DNA of 64,000 bases from RHLJ01 sp040222455. Its GTDB lineage: Bacteria; Bacteroidota; Rhodothermia; Balneolales; Balneolaceae. The notes beneath the pieces are model-generated. The model was not told the origin of the DNA. It searched no databases and was given only the letters and a program-made list of their open reading frames with translations. Shown here one piece after another: positions 34,817 through 43,386 of the stretch; position 1 is the stretch's first letter, and each line of letters starts with the position of its first letter. Made by a program: the position numbers and the translations under genes. The stretch covers positions 1 through 64,000 of the forward strand of contig JAVKDD010000003.1 of NCBI GenBank assembly GCA_040222455.1. Direction: 5' to 3'.

Positions 34817-35719
34817 CTAATTAAGTTTTGCTTGTGCTTCAGTGATCAATTTTGAGATTTCCTCTTTCGAGATTTCTTCTCGATTGTTGCAGTAATGGCA
34901 GGCAACTTCTTGCCCTTCGCCTTCCATGTCTTTTAGATCATCAAAACTTAGCATTGAGAGGGCATCCAGAAAACGATCTTTTGAGCACCGGCAAAAGAAG
35001 TCTACTAATTGACGGTTTAATTCTTTTACTTTAATAGGTGAAAGAGCCTTACTCATAACCTCATCAATATAAATCCCATCAGCAAGAAGTTGGTCGATTG
35101 GAGGGAAAGAGCCAAGCCTTTCTTGAAGCATATCAATTTGACCTTCTGGTGCACCCGGTAAACGCTGTAAAAGCAGTCCTCCGGCTTCAGTGATGTCACC
35201 ATTTTCGCTAATTCCAACATCAAGAATAACAGCTGAAGGAATTTGTTCTGATTGCGCTAAATATTGAGCTACATCTGAATTGATGTCACCATTTACTATT
35301 TCAATGCTACTACTTCGAGGTTCAGCCTCATTATAAAGTACTTTAGTAAAAGTGAGAATTCCTAGACCAATACCATCTCCAATAAAAACGTCATGATTAG
35401 TATAATCAAGTTCCACTTCGGGATTGGCAACGTATCCTCGAATTTCACCCAGGCTGTTTGCTTCTGCAATTATAGAGCCAACGGGACCATTTCCGTCCAA
35501 TCGAAGCTGAATGCGTTCTTCTTTTTTTAGTTCTGATGCGAGTAACATAGCAGCAGTTAAGGCCTTTCCTAATAAAACGGTGTTCAATAAAGAAAGTCCA
35601 TGACGCTCTTTCGCCTCCTTTAACACATCGGTAGTTTTAACCACTGAAACCTTGAAATTTCCGTCTTCGGTTATCCCTTTTATCAAACGGTCTTTAAATT
35701 CGTAATCCACTCTGTTCAT
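34817..35719 (-). CDS. hslO: Redox-regulated chaperone Hsp33
   Basis: This is a full-length Hsp33 (300 residues). The N-domain has the FKVSVVKTTDVLKEA start and a GSIIAEA strand. The C-terminal zinc redox switch shows CRC and CHYC around residues 240-275, the four zinc-binding cysteines. Oxidation releases zinc and activates holdase activity that protects unfolded proteins in the cytosol. The spacing between the cysteine pairs and the short linker fit the family. First gene of the hslO-unknown-ndh operon. Confidence 0.95.
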   Translation of the reverse strand: MNRVDYEFKDRLIKGITEDGNFKVSVVKTTDVLKEAKERHGLSLLNTVLLGKALTAAMLLASELKKEERIQLRLDGNGPVGSIIAEANSLGEIRGYVANPEVELDYTNHDVFIGDGIGLGILTFTKVLYNEAEPRSSSIEIVNGDINSDVAQYLAQSEQIPSAVILDVGISENGDITEAGGLLLQRLPGAPEGQIDMLQERLGSFPPIDQLLADGIYIDEVMSKALSPIKVKELNRQLVDFFCRCSKDRFLDALSMLSFDDLKDMEGEGQEVACHYCNNREEISKEEISKLITEAQAKLN

Positions 35720-35997
35720 GTAAGAAATAGTAATAATTTAAAATGAGATTCAAGATAAGGAGAAAAGAGAGCTTTCGGATGCAGATTTTGATGATGAGCT
35801 TGATAAGGTATTATAATAACAGCGTCTTCTTTCCTAACTACAATTATCTCAATGATAATTCTACAGAGCGTAATTGCTGTGTGTTGTTTTAAAATAAACT
35901 CAAAAATTCTGAATCAGAATAAGTGAATCAACCATTAAAACTTAAAAGTTGAATAAAATAGAGTTATTCCGATTTGGTTTTAAAACATCTAGATTAA

Positions 35998-37173
35998 CTA
36001 CCGCCTGTCTGTCATATACATTTCACCTAATCGTCCAGAAAAATGACTTTTTGAAGAATACTTTGATTTCAGTCTACCAACTTGAGCAATTCTTTCTTCA
36101 GCTAAAATATTAGATGCTTTATGTGTTGGAATTTCATGATCCTCAGAATACTTTAAAATATTAAGTGTGGTATCATAAATTTTTTGAGTGCGATTCATAG
36201 CGTGTTCACGGTTATATCCTTCTAATTCACTTGAGATATTGATAATTCCCCCCGCATTAATTACATAATCGGGAGCATAAATAATCCCTTTATCCATGAG
36301 TATTTGACCATGGGTATCTTCATCATCTAGAATATTATTAGCCCCGCCAGCAACAATATCACACTTTAGCTGATCGATGGTAACATCGTTAACAACCCCA
36401 CCTAATGCACATGGAGTAAAGATGTCGACATCTAATCCATAAATTTCATCGGGTGCAACAACTTCAGCGCCGATTTCTTTTGCAAGCATTTCTGCTTTTT
36501 CAGTATAAATATCAGTGATATATAACTTTGCACCTTCTTTAGCTGCGTGTTTTGCAAAATATGAAGCCACGTGCCCTGCCCCTTGAAGCGCAATTCTCTT
36601 TCCAGCAAGTGAATCAGAACCATAGGCTTTTTTAGCACATGCTTTTGCACCCATATAAACACCGTAAGCAGTTACTGGCGATGGATTTCCGCTACCACCT
36701 AAAGTTTCCGGAATACCAGTTACATATTTAGTTTCAGAATATATCCACTCCATATCCTGTACTTCCATTCCAACATCTTCTGCAGTGATATATCGCCCGC
36801 CAAGACCGTCTACAAATCGACCGAAAGCACGGAACAAGGCTTCATTTTTATCTGTATGTGGATCACCAATTATCACAGCCTTTCCACCACCAAGATTCAA
36901 TCCAGAAATTGCAGCTTTATAAGTCATACCGCGTGACAGCCGAAGAACATCTTTTAGTGCAGCTTCTTCAGTTTTATACATCCACATTCGAGTTCCGCCA
37001 AGAGCGGGACCTAGTGTAGTGTTATGGATCGCGATAATAGCTCGTAGCCCAGTTTCAGGGTCGGAGCATAGGACGACTTGTTCGTGCCCCTTGTTTTGAA
37101 GGGCGCTAAAAATAGGGAAATTAACATCCTCAGAAATAGTAGATAATCGTTCTTGTGATGGAGTCTCTAGCAT
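35998..37173 (-). CDS. Leucine dehydrogenase
   Basis: The substrate-domain motif ALGGTRMWMY leads to GLNLGGGKAVI, which holds the catalytic Lys. The NAD-binding domain shows GAGHVASYFAKHAAK. The protein matches branched-chain amino acid (Leu/Val/Phe) dehydrogenases, which oxidatively deaminate these amino acids or run in reverse. Length 391 is a little more than the ~365 of Bacillus enzymes because of a C-terminal extension. A near-perfect LacI-type palindrome lies just upstream (37189-37206). Confidence 0.9.
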   Translation of the reverse strand: MLETPSQERLSTISEDVNFPIFSALQNKGHEQVVLCSDPETGLRAIIAIHNTTLGPALGGTRMWMYKTEEAALKDVLRLSRGMTYKAAISGLNLGGGKAVIIGDPHTDKNEALFRAFGRFVDGLGGRYITAEDVGMEVQDMEWIYSETKYVTGIPETLGGSGNPSPVTAYGVYMGAKACAKKAYGSDSLAGKRIALQGAGHVASYFAKHAAKEGAKLYITDIYTEKAEMLAKEIGAEVVAPDEIYGLDVDIFTPCALGGVVNDVTIDQLKCDIVAGGANNILDDEDTHGQILMDKGIIYAPDYVINAGGIINISSELEGYNREHAMNRTQKIYDTTLNILKYSEDHEIPTHKASNILAEERIAQVGRLKSKYSSKSHFSGRLGEMYMTDRR

Positions 37174-37486
37174 CGGGGTATATTATTTTTTGGAAACGCT
37201 TCCAAAGCTCTCGTTTTATCTGCTCAATGTCCAATATTAAAGAGAAACAATAACAATAAAAGAAGTTGGAAAAAGGTTAAATATGATGGCACCTTTACTA
37301 TAAAGTTCAATGCATTGATTGTGAACGTCTAAATAAGAGAAAGATTTAAATCTTCTTAAGAACTCGGGTTTATGATGAAAGTTTTCAACAAAATTGTATT
37401 TTAAAATAAATAAGTGTTTTACACTTGGCGTTTCGGTTTGGTCGCCGGATAGCCTTTTATGTATAAAAATAAAAAAAAGGTAAACA
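37174..37486. other. Divergent region between leucine dehydrogenase and recJ
   Basis: A 313-base divergent promoter region. It holds the operator-like palindrome at 37189-37206 and otherwise no gene; nothing else was recognised. Confidence 0.45.
37189..37206 (-). promoter_or_regulatory. LacI-type operator-like palindrome before leucine dehydrogenase
   Basis: TTTGGAAGCGTTTCCAAA (minus strand) has eight of nine base pairs and a central CG, the pattern of LacI-family operators. On the minus strand it starts within a -7-like GAGCTTTG and lies 16 bases before the dehydrogenase ATG, where binding would block transcription. No LacI-family gene is in the window. Confidence 0.5.
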
Positions 37487-39190
37487 ATGTCATTCCGCTG
37501 GGTGTACTCACAGCCGGAACAGAAGGAACGTGTGCCCATTTTAGAGCAAGCGCTTGGAGTTCCGGAGAAAATAGCCCGTTTATTGGCTATCCGTGGCATA
37601 GAAAATTATGATGATGCAAAAAACTTTTTCAGACCAACCATAGATTTACTCCACGATCCTTTTTTAATGAAGGATATGGATTTAGGTGCAGAACGATTGG
37701 CGCTAGCCATTCGTAAAAGCGAAAAAGTACTCGTTTACGGAGATTATGACGTAGATGGTACTACCGCTACATCCTGCGTATACACTTTTCTTAAAGAATT
37801 TGGTGTAACAGCGGAGTATTATATTCCACATCGATTTAAAGAAGGATATGGAATTAACCCCGATGGGATAGAATACGCAGATAAAATTGGTGCAAATCTT
37901 ATAGTTTCTGTGGATTGTGGAATTACAGCCATTCAGGGTGCAATAGATATCCGTGAAAGAGGAATGGATCTTATAATTTGTGATCACCATACAGTAGGAG
38001 ATGGAATACCCGATGCAGTAGCGGTGCTCGATCCCAAGCGCCCAGATTGTCAGTATCCATTTGATGGGCTTTCTGGCGCAGGAGTTGGATTTAAATTAAT
38101 TCAAGGCACGTTAAAAAGATTAGGCTTGCCAGATTCAATTGCCTATAAATTTTTAGATTTAGTTGCCATTTCTATTGCCTCAGATATTGTTCCCATTATT
38201 GATGAAAACCGAATTTTGATGAAAGCGGGGTTACAAATGATCCAGAGCTCGCCTCGTGTTGGAATTAAAGCATTAATGGAACTCATCAAAATGCCAATTG
38301 AAGACATTACCACTTCAAAAATTGTTTTTTCAATAGGGCCAAGAATAAATGCGGCAGGCAGAATGGGTGATGCAAGTACCGCTGTAAAATTGATGATCGC
38401 AGAATCGTACAACGAAGCAAAGGCACTTGCCTTCGAGTTGGAGTCTATCAATCTGAGGAGAAGAGACAAAGATTCTTTGACTATGGAGGAAGCATTGCTT
38501 CAAATCGATGACGATTTAGACATCGACGAAATTTCCACACTTGTTCTGTATAAAAAAGATTGGCACTTAGGAGTGATTGGTATTGTTGCTTCACGTTTGG
38601 TAGATATGTTTCACCGCCCTGCAATTATGCTTAGCAATGTTGATGGCAAGATTAAAGGATCGGCACGAAGCATCAAAGGATTCAATATATATGACGCTAT
38701 GAAGCAATGCGAGGATTTGCTTGAGCAATTTGGCGGTCATGAATTCGCGGCAGGACTTACCCTCGAAGAGAAAAACCTTACAGAATTTCGGCGGCGGATG
38801 AATCAAATAGCTTATCACGGTTTATCAGGGTCGAACTTTGAGCCAGAACTGTCAATAGATGCCAAACTTGATTTAAACGAAATTGACATGAAATTTTGGA
38901 AACTTTTAGCACAGTTTAAGCCATTCGGCCCGGCTAATCTTCGTCCAGTTTTTGTATCAGAAAACGTTAAAGTAGTTGGAATTCCAAGTGTAGTAGGGAA
39001 TGGTCATCTAAAAATGAAGGTGAAGCAAGAAGGCTCGGGTGTATTTGATACTATTGGTTTTAACATGCACGAATTTCTACCAGGTGTTAGGGGCGGGGAA
39101 ACTTTTGATATTGCCTATGTACTTGAAGAAAATTTCTGGAACGGCAGGCGAACGCTGCAAATGAGGCTGAAAGATATTCATCTTTCTTAA
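37487..39190 (+). CDS. recJ: Single-stranded-DNA exonuclease RecJ
   Basis: DHH-family motifs are in order: YGDYDVDGTTA (motif I), VSVDCGITA (II), CDHHTVGD (III) and a later VLDPKR block. SGAGVGFK and GGHEFAAGL (DHHA1) follow. At 567 residues it is a complete RecJ. It degrades single-stranded DNA 5' to 3' in recombination and mismatch repair. The start MSFRWVYS matches the family's usual N-terminus. It is followed by tRNA-Phe on the same strand. Confidence 0.95.
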   Translation: MSFRWVYSQPEQKERVPILEQALGVPEKIARLLAIRGIENYDDAKNFFRPTIDLLHDPFLMKDMDLGAERLALAIRKSEKVLVYGDYDVDGTTATSCVYTFLKEFGVTAEYYIPHRFKEGYGINPDGIEYADKIGANLIVSVDCGITAIQGAIDIRERGMDLIICDHHTVGDGIPDAVAVLDPKRPDCQYPFDGLSGAGVGFKLIQGTLKRLGLPDSIAYKFLDLVAISIASDIVPIIDENRILMKAGLQMIQSSPRVGIKALMELIKMPIEDITTSKIVFSIGPRINAAGRMGDASTAVKLMIAESYNEAKALAFELESINLRRRDKDSLTMEEALLQIDDDLDIDEISTLVLYKKDWHLGVIGIVASRLVDMFHRPAIMLSNVDGKIKGSARSIKGFNIYDAMKQCEDLLEQFGGHEFAAGLTLEEKNLTEFRRRMNQIAYHGLSGSNFEPELSIDAKLDLNEIDMKFWKLLAQFKPFGPANLRPVFVSENVKVVGIPSVVGNGHLKMKVKQEGSGVFDTIGFNMHEFLPGVRGGETFDIAYVLEENFWNGRRTLQMRLKDIHLS

Positions 39191-39208
39191 ACAATCTAAG
39201 AACTCGTA

Positions 39209-39239
39209 TTGTATCTAGGGTGTAAACCCGTTATCTTTG
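39209..39239 (+). promoter_or_regulatory. Promoter of tRNA-Phe
   Basis: TTG at 39209-39211, then 20 bases, then TATCTTTG at 39232-39239. This matches the Bacteroidota promoter (TTG, ~19-20, TAnnTTTG) exactly and lies 13 bases before the tRNA. Confidence 0.75.
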
Positions 39240-39252
39240 CCGTCCTTCTTAA

Positions 39253-39325
<73 letters not shown>

Positions 39326-39334
39326 CAAGAACTC

Positions 39335-39369
39335 AAAGCCTCTTGCACATTGTGTCGAGAGGCTTTTTT
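39335..39369 (+). terminator. Intrinsic terminator after tRNA-Phe
   Basis: Stem AAAGCCTCT / AGAGGCTTT is followed by a T run and starts ten bases after the tRNA. Confidence 0.85.
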
Positions 39370-39475
39370 ATTTCATAATATTCCTCTTTTATCCTGCGAA
39401 CATGGTGGGAATGCATTCTTGGCAGCCATTTTCTTTCTTTATATACCGAGGGCAGCATTTAAAATTAATAAGCAT

Positions 39476-39505
39476 TTGTATTATTAAGGAATCTTAATAT
39501 ATTTG
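39476..39505 (+). promoter_or_regulatory. Promoter of the CheY-like gene
   Basis: TTG at 39476-39478, 19 bases, TATATTTG at 39498-39505. This is an exact TAnnTTTG box, 27 bases before the ATG at 39533. Confidence 0.75.
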
Positions 39506-39532
39506 GATTAATATTTTTTAATAATAAGGGCA

Positions 39533-39937
39533 ATGATTAATTCATCAAGAAAAGTGACAATCGTCGAAGACGATATCCTTCTTCTATTAATACTAGAACG
39601 TCTAGTTCAGAAGTTTGGCTATGAGGTGTCTGGAACTGCCTATACTGGTGAAGGCGCTTATAGAATGATACAGCTTCACAAACCGGATATTATCTTGATG
39701 GATATCAATCTTGAAGATGAAATTAAAGGCACTGAAGTTGTAGAAATGATTCGTAAAGATGGAAGTGAAACTCCGGTAATATTTATTTCAGGCGAAAAAA
39801 AACCTGCCGAAATTCTAAAAATAAATTTATTAGGTAGCACAGATTTTTTATTAAAACCAATTGAGTCCGAAGTTTTGAGTCAGGCACTTCAAAAAGCCAG
39901 AACCTTCAAAGAACATGAAGGTTTATATACCCCATAA
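39533..39937 (+). CDS. CheY-like response regulator
   Basis: This is a single receiver domain of 134 residues. Acidic pocket EDD at residues 12-14, phosphorylation Asp in ILMDINLED, the conserved T/S in FISGEKK and a Lys in LLKPIE. There is no output domain, so it acts through protein contact or in a phosphorelay. It has its own promoter (39476) and terminator (39992). No kinase gene is adjacent. Confidence 0.9.
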   Translation: MINSSRKVTIVEDDILLLLILERLVQKFGYEVSGTAYTGEGAYRMIQLHKPDIILMDINLEDEIKGTEVVEMIRKDGSETPVIFISGEKKPAEILKINLLGSTDFLLKPIESEVLSQALQKARTFKEHEGLYTP

Positions 39938-39991
39938 TTTTTTTGATACCATACCTAAGTAGTTGTAGTTGATAGCTAGGCTACTTATTTC

Positions 39992-40028
39992 AAAAGAACA
40001 GCAAGATAATTTTTGCTGTTCTTTTTTT
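39992..40028 (+). terminator. Intrinsic terminator after the CheY-like gene
   Basis: A 13-base stem (AAAAGAACAGCAA / TTGCTGTTCTTTT) with a T run; it may also serve the convergent gene at 40092. Confidence 0.85.
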
Positions 40029-40091
40029 GTCTAGAAAAAGCCTGAAAATTAAACTTATAGTATTCAGGGTGATTGATCTATGTTCTGGTTA

Positions 40092-41087
40092 TCAATGCTT
40101 TAATACTACTCTGCCTATTTGCTCGCCTTTTAGAATCCTATCAATCTCAGGCTCAAGTTCGTCTAAATAGATTACTTTATGAAATGAATCGGGAAGCAAT
40201 TCTGCATTTATCATTGCCATCTGTTGCCAGATTTTCTTTCGTAATTCAAATTCACAAAAGGCAGAATCTATACCCAGAAGAGAAATTCCTCTAAGAATAA
40301 ATGGGTAGATATTAGTTTCAAGCTCTTTTCCCAGAATGTTACCACAGCAAGCTACTGCGCCTTTATCCTGAGTTTGTCGGAGTACCGCATCCAGCAAAGA
40401 ACCGCCCACGGTTTCTATGGCTCCCGCCCATTTACGAGATAGTAAAGGAGAAGAGGATACGTTGATGATCTCATCGGAGTGAATAACTTTTTTTGCACCC
40501 AATTTTTCAAGAAAAGAACGTTGTTCAATTTTTCGAGTAGCTGCAATCACACTAAATCCTAGTTTAGAAAGAAAAAAAACAGCGAGAGAACCAACTCCAC
40601 CGGTAGCTCCAGTTACAAGAATAGGTCCAGAATCTGGAGTTATAAGTTCTCTGGTCAATCGCTCAATTCCATACATAGCGGTGAACCCGGCAGTGCCATA
40701 AATCATAGTTTGTTTAAGCGACATAGATTGTGAAAGTGGAATGACCCACTCTCTGGGAACTCGGATTATTTCGCCAAAACCACCAAAGGTATTTGTTCCA
40801 AGATCGTTTCCGGTTACTACAACGTGATCTCCTCTTTTAAAGGTATTCGAAGAATCGTCGAGAATCACTCCTGCTGCATCTATTCCCGGAATGTGCGGAT
40901 ATGATCTAGTTACATGATTTAGACCTTTGGCTGAAAGGGCATCTTTATAATTTAACGAGGTGTAATGAACTTTGATGATCACCTCATTTGGTGGAAGAAC
41001 ATCGAAAGAAAGTGATTGTACAGAAATTGTTTGTTTGTTTTCTTCTTTCTCAGAATAAAGCGCGTTGAAGAATTCGGGAATATTCAT
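40092..41087 (-). CDS. YhdH/AcuI-type quinone oxidoreductase
   Basis: This MDR protein has the family opening VIIKVHYTSLNYKDALSAKG, then HIPGIDAAGVI, and the NADPH loop VTGATGGVGSLAVF. These match the YhdH/YhfP group, some of which reduce acrylyl-CoA. At 331 residues it is complete and lacks catalytic zinc ligands. It is the third gene of an operon with an SDR (42454) and an aldehyde dehydrogenase (41091), three bases after the latter. The three together suggest handling of enals, ketones or aldehydes. Confidence 0.85.
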   Translation of the reverse strand: MNIPEFFNALYSEKEENKQTISVQSLSFDVLPPNEVIIKVHYTSLNYKDALSAKGLNHVTRSYPHIPGIDAAGVILDDSSNTFKRGDHVVVTGNDLGTNTFGGFGEIIRVPREWVIPLSQSMSLKQTMIYGTAGFTAMYGIERLTRELITPDSGPILVTGATGGVGSLAVFFLSKLGFSVIAATRKIEQRSFLEKLGAKKVIHSDEIINVSSSPLLSRKWAGAIETVGGSLLDAVLRQTQDKGAVACCGNILGKELETNIYPFILRGISLLGIDSAFCEFELRKKIWQQMAMINAELLPDSFHKVIYLDELEPEIDRILKGEQIGRVVLKH

Positions 41088-41090
41088 GGT

Positions 41091-42461
41091 TCAACGGAAA
41101 ATAGTTTTTAGCCATTTCATTTTCCCTTCGTATGGAGCGTATCGAACAGGTACATCCACAAGAAAATTCTTTTTCATGATGCTTTTCTGGTGTGAAAAAC
41201 TATCAAAACTGGCTTTACCATGATAAGATCCAAATCCACTTGCTCCAACTCCTCCAAAACTCAAATTATGGTTTCCAAGCTGAGCAATGGTATCATTGAT
41301 AGCGCCACCTCCAAACGATATGTTTTCGAGAATAAATTTTTCAGTAGCATCATCTGATGTAAATAAATAAAGAGCCAATGGTCTGGGTGCATTTCGAACT
41401 TGAGTTACTACATCTTCTAAATCTGAATAAATTAGAATTGGCAGAATGGGCCCAAAAATTTCATCCTGCATAACAGAATCTTGCCAGCTAATGTCTTCCA
41501 AAATGGTTGGTGAGATGTAGTTTGTTTCTGCATCTGTTTCTCCACCAAAAGCAATGGAGCCGTCGGTAAGAAAAGAACTAAGTCGATTAAAATGTTCACG
41601 GGAAACAATGCGAGGATAATCAGGACTTTCCTTGATATTAGCTCCATAAAGTGATTGAAGAGCATTTTTAATAGAATGAATTAAAGCGGGTTTGACAGAC
41701 TCTTTAACCAGCAGATAATCTGGAGCGACGCAAGTCTGTCCGGCATTGACAAATTTGCCCCAAACGATCCTTTTCGCCGTTATTTCTAAATCAGCAGTAT
41801 CATCAACAATACAGGGACTTTTTCCGCCGAGCTCTAGTGTAATGGGGGTAAGTCTTTCTGCGGCCTTTTTCATAATAATTTTGCCGACACGAGTACTTCC
41901 GGTAAAGAAAATGTAATCAAATGGGAGATCGAGTAACTGAGTGCTAACATCTACGCCACCAGTAAAAACAATAACATTATTAGGTTGAAAATAATCGCCG
42001 ATTAATTTTTCGATTAGCTCAGAAGTGTGAGGAGTAAGTTCACTTGGCTTTATAATTGCCGTGTTACCTGCAGCTAGAGCACCAACTAAAGGAAGTAGAC
42101 TTAATTGAATGGGATAATTCCATGGTGCAATAATAAGAACGCACCCGAAAGGTTCTTTAAGAATGTAATTCTGAGATGGAAAGTTGACTAGCGAAGAGGG
42201 AACTTTAGTAGGTTTAACCCATTCCTCAAGATGTTTAACCGCATAATTGATTTCATTAATAACGAGTCCGATTTCAGTTCCAAAGGTTTCAAAAGCAGGT
42301 TTTTTAAAATCTGAATAAACAGCATCAATAAGTTCCTGTTCGTTATCTCTAAGTAAACTTTTTAATTGTTCCAGTTGCTTAATTCTATAATCGAGAGATT
42401 TTGTTGAACCTGTTTGGAAATACGCTTTTTGATTTTCTAAACTATCTGAATATTCACTCAT
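41091..42461 (-). CDS. Aldehyde dehydrogenase (ALDH3-like)
   Basis: Catalytic Glu lies in TLELGGKSPCIV and catalytic Cys in FVNAGQTCVAPDYLLV. The NAD-binding APWNYPIQL block and FTGSTRVGKIIM are present. The membrane-anchor-like tail (PYEGKMKWLKTIFR) resembles fatty aldehyde dehydrogenases of the ALDH3 class. It oxidises aldehydes to acids with NAD(P). It overlaps the SDR gene by eight bases and precedes the oxidoreductase by three. Confidence 0.9.
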   Translation of the reverse strand: MSEYSDSLENQKAYFQTGSTKSLDYRIKQLEQLKSLLRDNEQELIDAVYSDFKKPAFETFGTEIGLVINEINYAVKHLEEWVKPTKVPSSLVNFPSQNYILKEPFGCVLIIAPWNYPIQLSLLPLVGALAAGNTAIIKPSELTPHTSELIEKLIGDYFQPNNVIVFTGGVDVSTQLLDLPFDYIFFTGSTRVGKIIMKKAAERLTPITLELGGKSPCIVDDTADLEITAKRIVWGKFVNAGQTCVAPDYLLVKESVKPALIHSIKNALQSLYGANIKESPDYPRIVSREHFNRLSSFLTDGSIAFGGETDAETNYISPTILEDISWQDSVMQDEIFGPILPILIYSDLEDVVTQVRNAPRPLALYLFTSDDATEKFILENISFGGGAINDTIAQLGNHNLSFGGVGASGFGSYHGKASFDSFSHQKSIMKKNFLVDVPVRYAPYEGKMKWLKTIFR

Positions 42462-43272
42462 TATTTCTGCCCTTAAACGTACTCATTGATTCATAAACTC
42501 CAAAAATTCTACCTGCAACGAAATCATAAACTCGTGTTGGTAGTAGTCCGCGAAATAGTAATGTGGTTTTAACCATAAACGGAGCTTTTAAGTGAATTTT
42601 ACCTTTTTGAATATGTTGTATAATCTTGTCAGTAATTTTTTTTGGATCGAGTAATGGCATAAATAAAGGTGCTTTTACACCCTCGAACATTCCAGTGTTT
42701 ATGTAACTTGGCATGACATTTAAAAAATGAATGCCCTTATAACTGTCTTTAAGCTCAAGTCGTAACGATTCCGCCCACCCAACAGCTGCCCATTTGCTTG
42801 CAGCATAAACAGTCATTCCGGGATTGGGGGTTAATCCAGCTGCAGAGGTAATATTGATGATATGTCCACTATTTCTTTCCATCATTTTAGGTAGAAAAGC
42901 ATTAGCTACAAACATCAAACCATTTACATTTATTCCAATAGTACGCTCAATATCTTCAGCACTATGTGCATGGAAAGGTTTACCTACAACAATACCTGCA
43001 TTATTAAAAAGAATATCAATGGCTCCAAAGTCACTAATAACCTTAGAGGCAGTGCTGAAAACTTGCTCCTGGTTAGATACATCTACCACATTTGTGGAAA
43101 CTGAAAATCCTAGTTCTTTAAGTTCTTTTGCAGAATGAATTAATTGGTCTTCATCAATATCCCATAAGACCAGATGTTTAGCACCATTTTGTAAGGATTT
43201 TTTTCCCATCAGAAAGCCAATACCTTTGGCTCCTCCGGTTACTAATACTACTGTATTATTAAATGATGCCAT
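42454..43272 (-). CDS. Short-chain dehydrogenase/reductase
   Basis: Classical SDR motifs are in order: TGGAKGIG (NAD(P) loop), NNAG, ITSAAG with the catalytic Ser, and YAASK with Tyr and Lys. The C-terminal ~60 residues extend beyond the core and resemble retinol-dehydrogenase-like SDRs. Substrate is unknown; ALDH and the YhdH-type enzyme are co-transcribed. It is the first gene of the three-gene minus operon. Confidence 0.9.
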   Translation of the reverse strand: MASFNNTVVLVTGGAKGIGFLMGKKSLQNGAKHLVLWDIDEDQLIHSAKELKELGFSVSTNVVDVSNQEQVFSTASKVISDFGAIDILFNNAGIVVGKPFHAHSAEDIERTIGINVNGLMFVANAFLPKMMERNSGHIINITSAAGLTPNPGMTVYAASKWAAVGWAESLRLELKDSYKGIHFLNVMPSYINTGMFEGVKAPLFMPLLDPKKITDKIIQHIQKGKIHLKAPFMVKTTLLFRGLLPTRVYDFVAGRIFGVYESMSTFKGRNNE

Positions 43273-43386
43273 TGAAACCCTAATTTTGTGTTAATTCAAT
43301 TAATAGTATGTAAAACCTACTTAAAAAAGGTTTGAGATAGAAATCTAGACTACTATTTTAGTTTATAATAATTAACTAATCAATTC

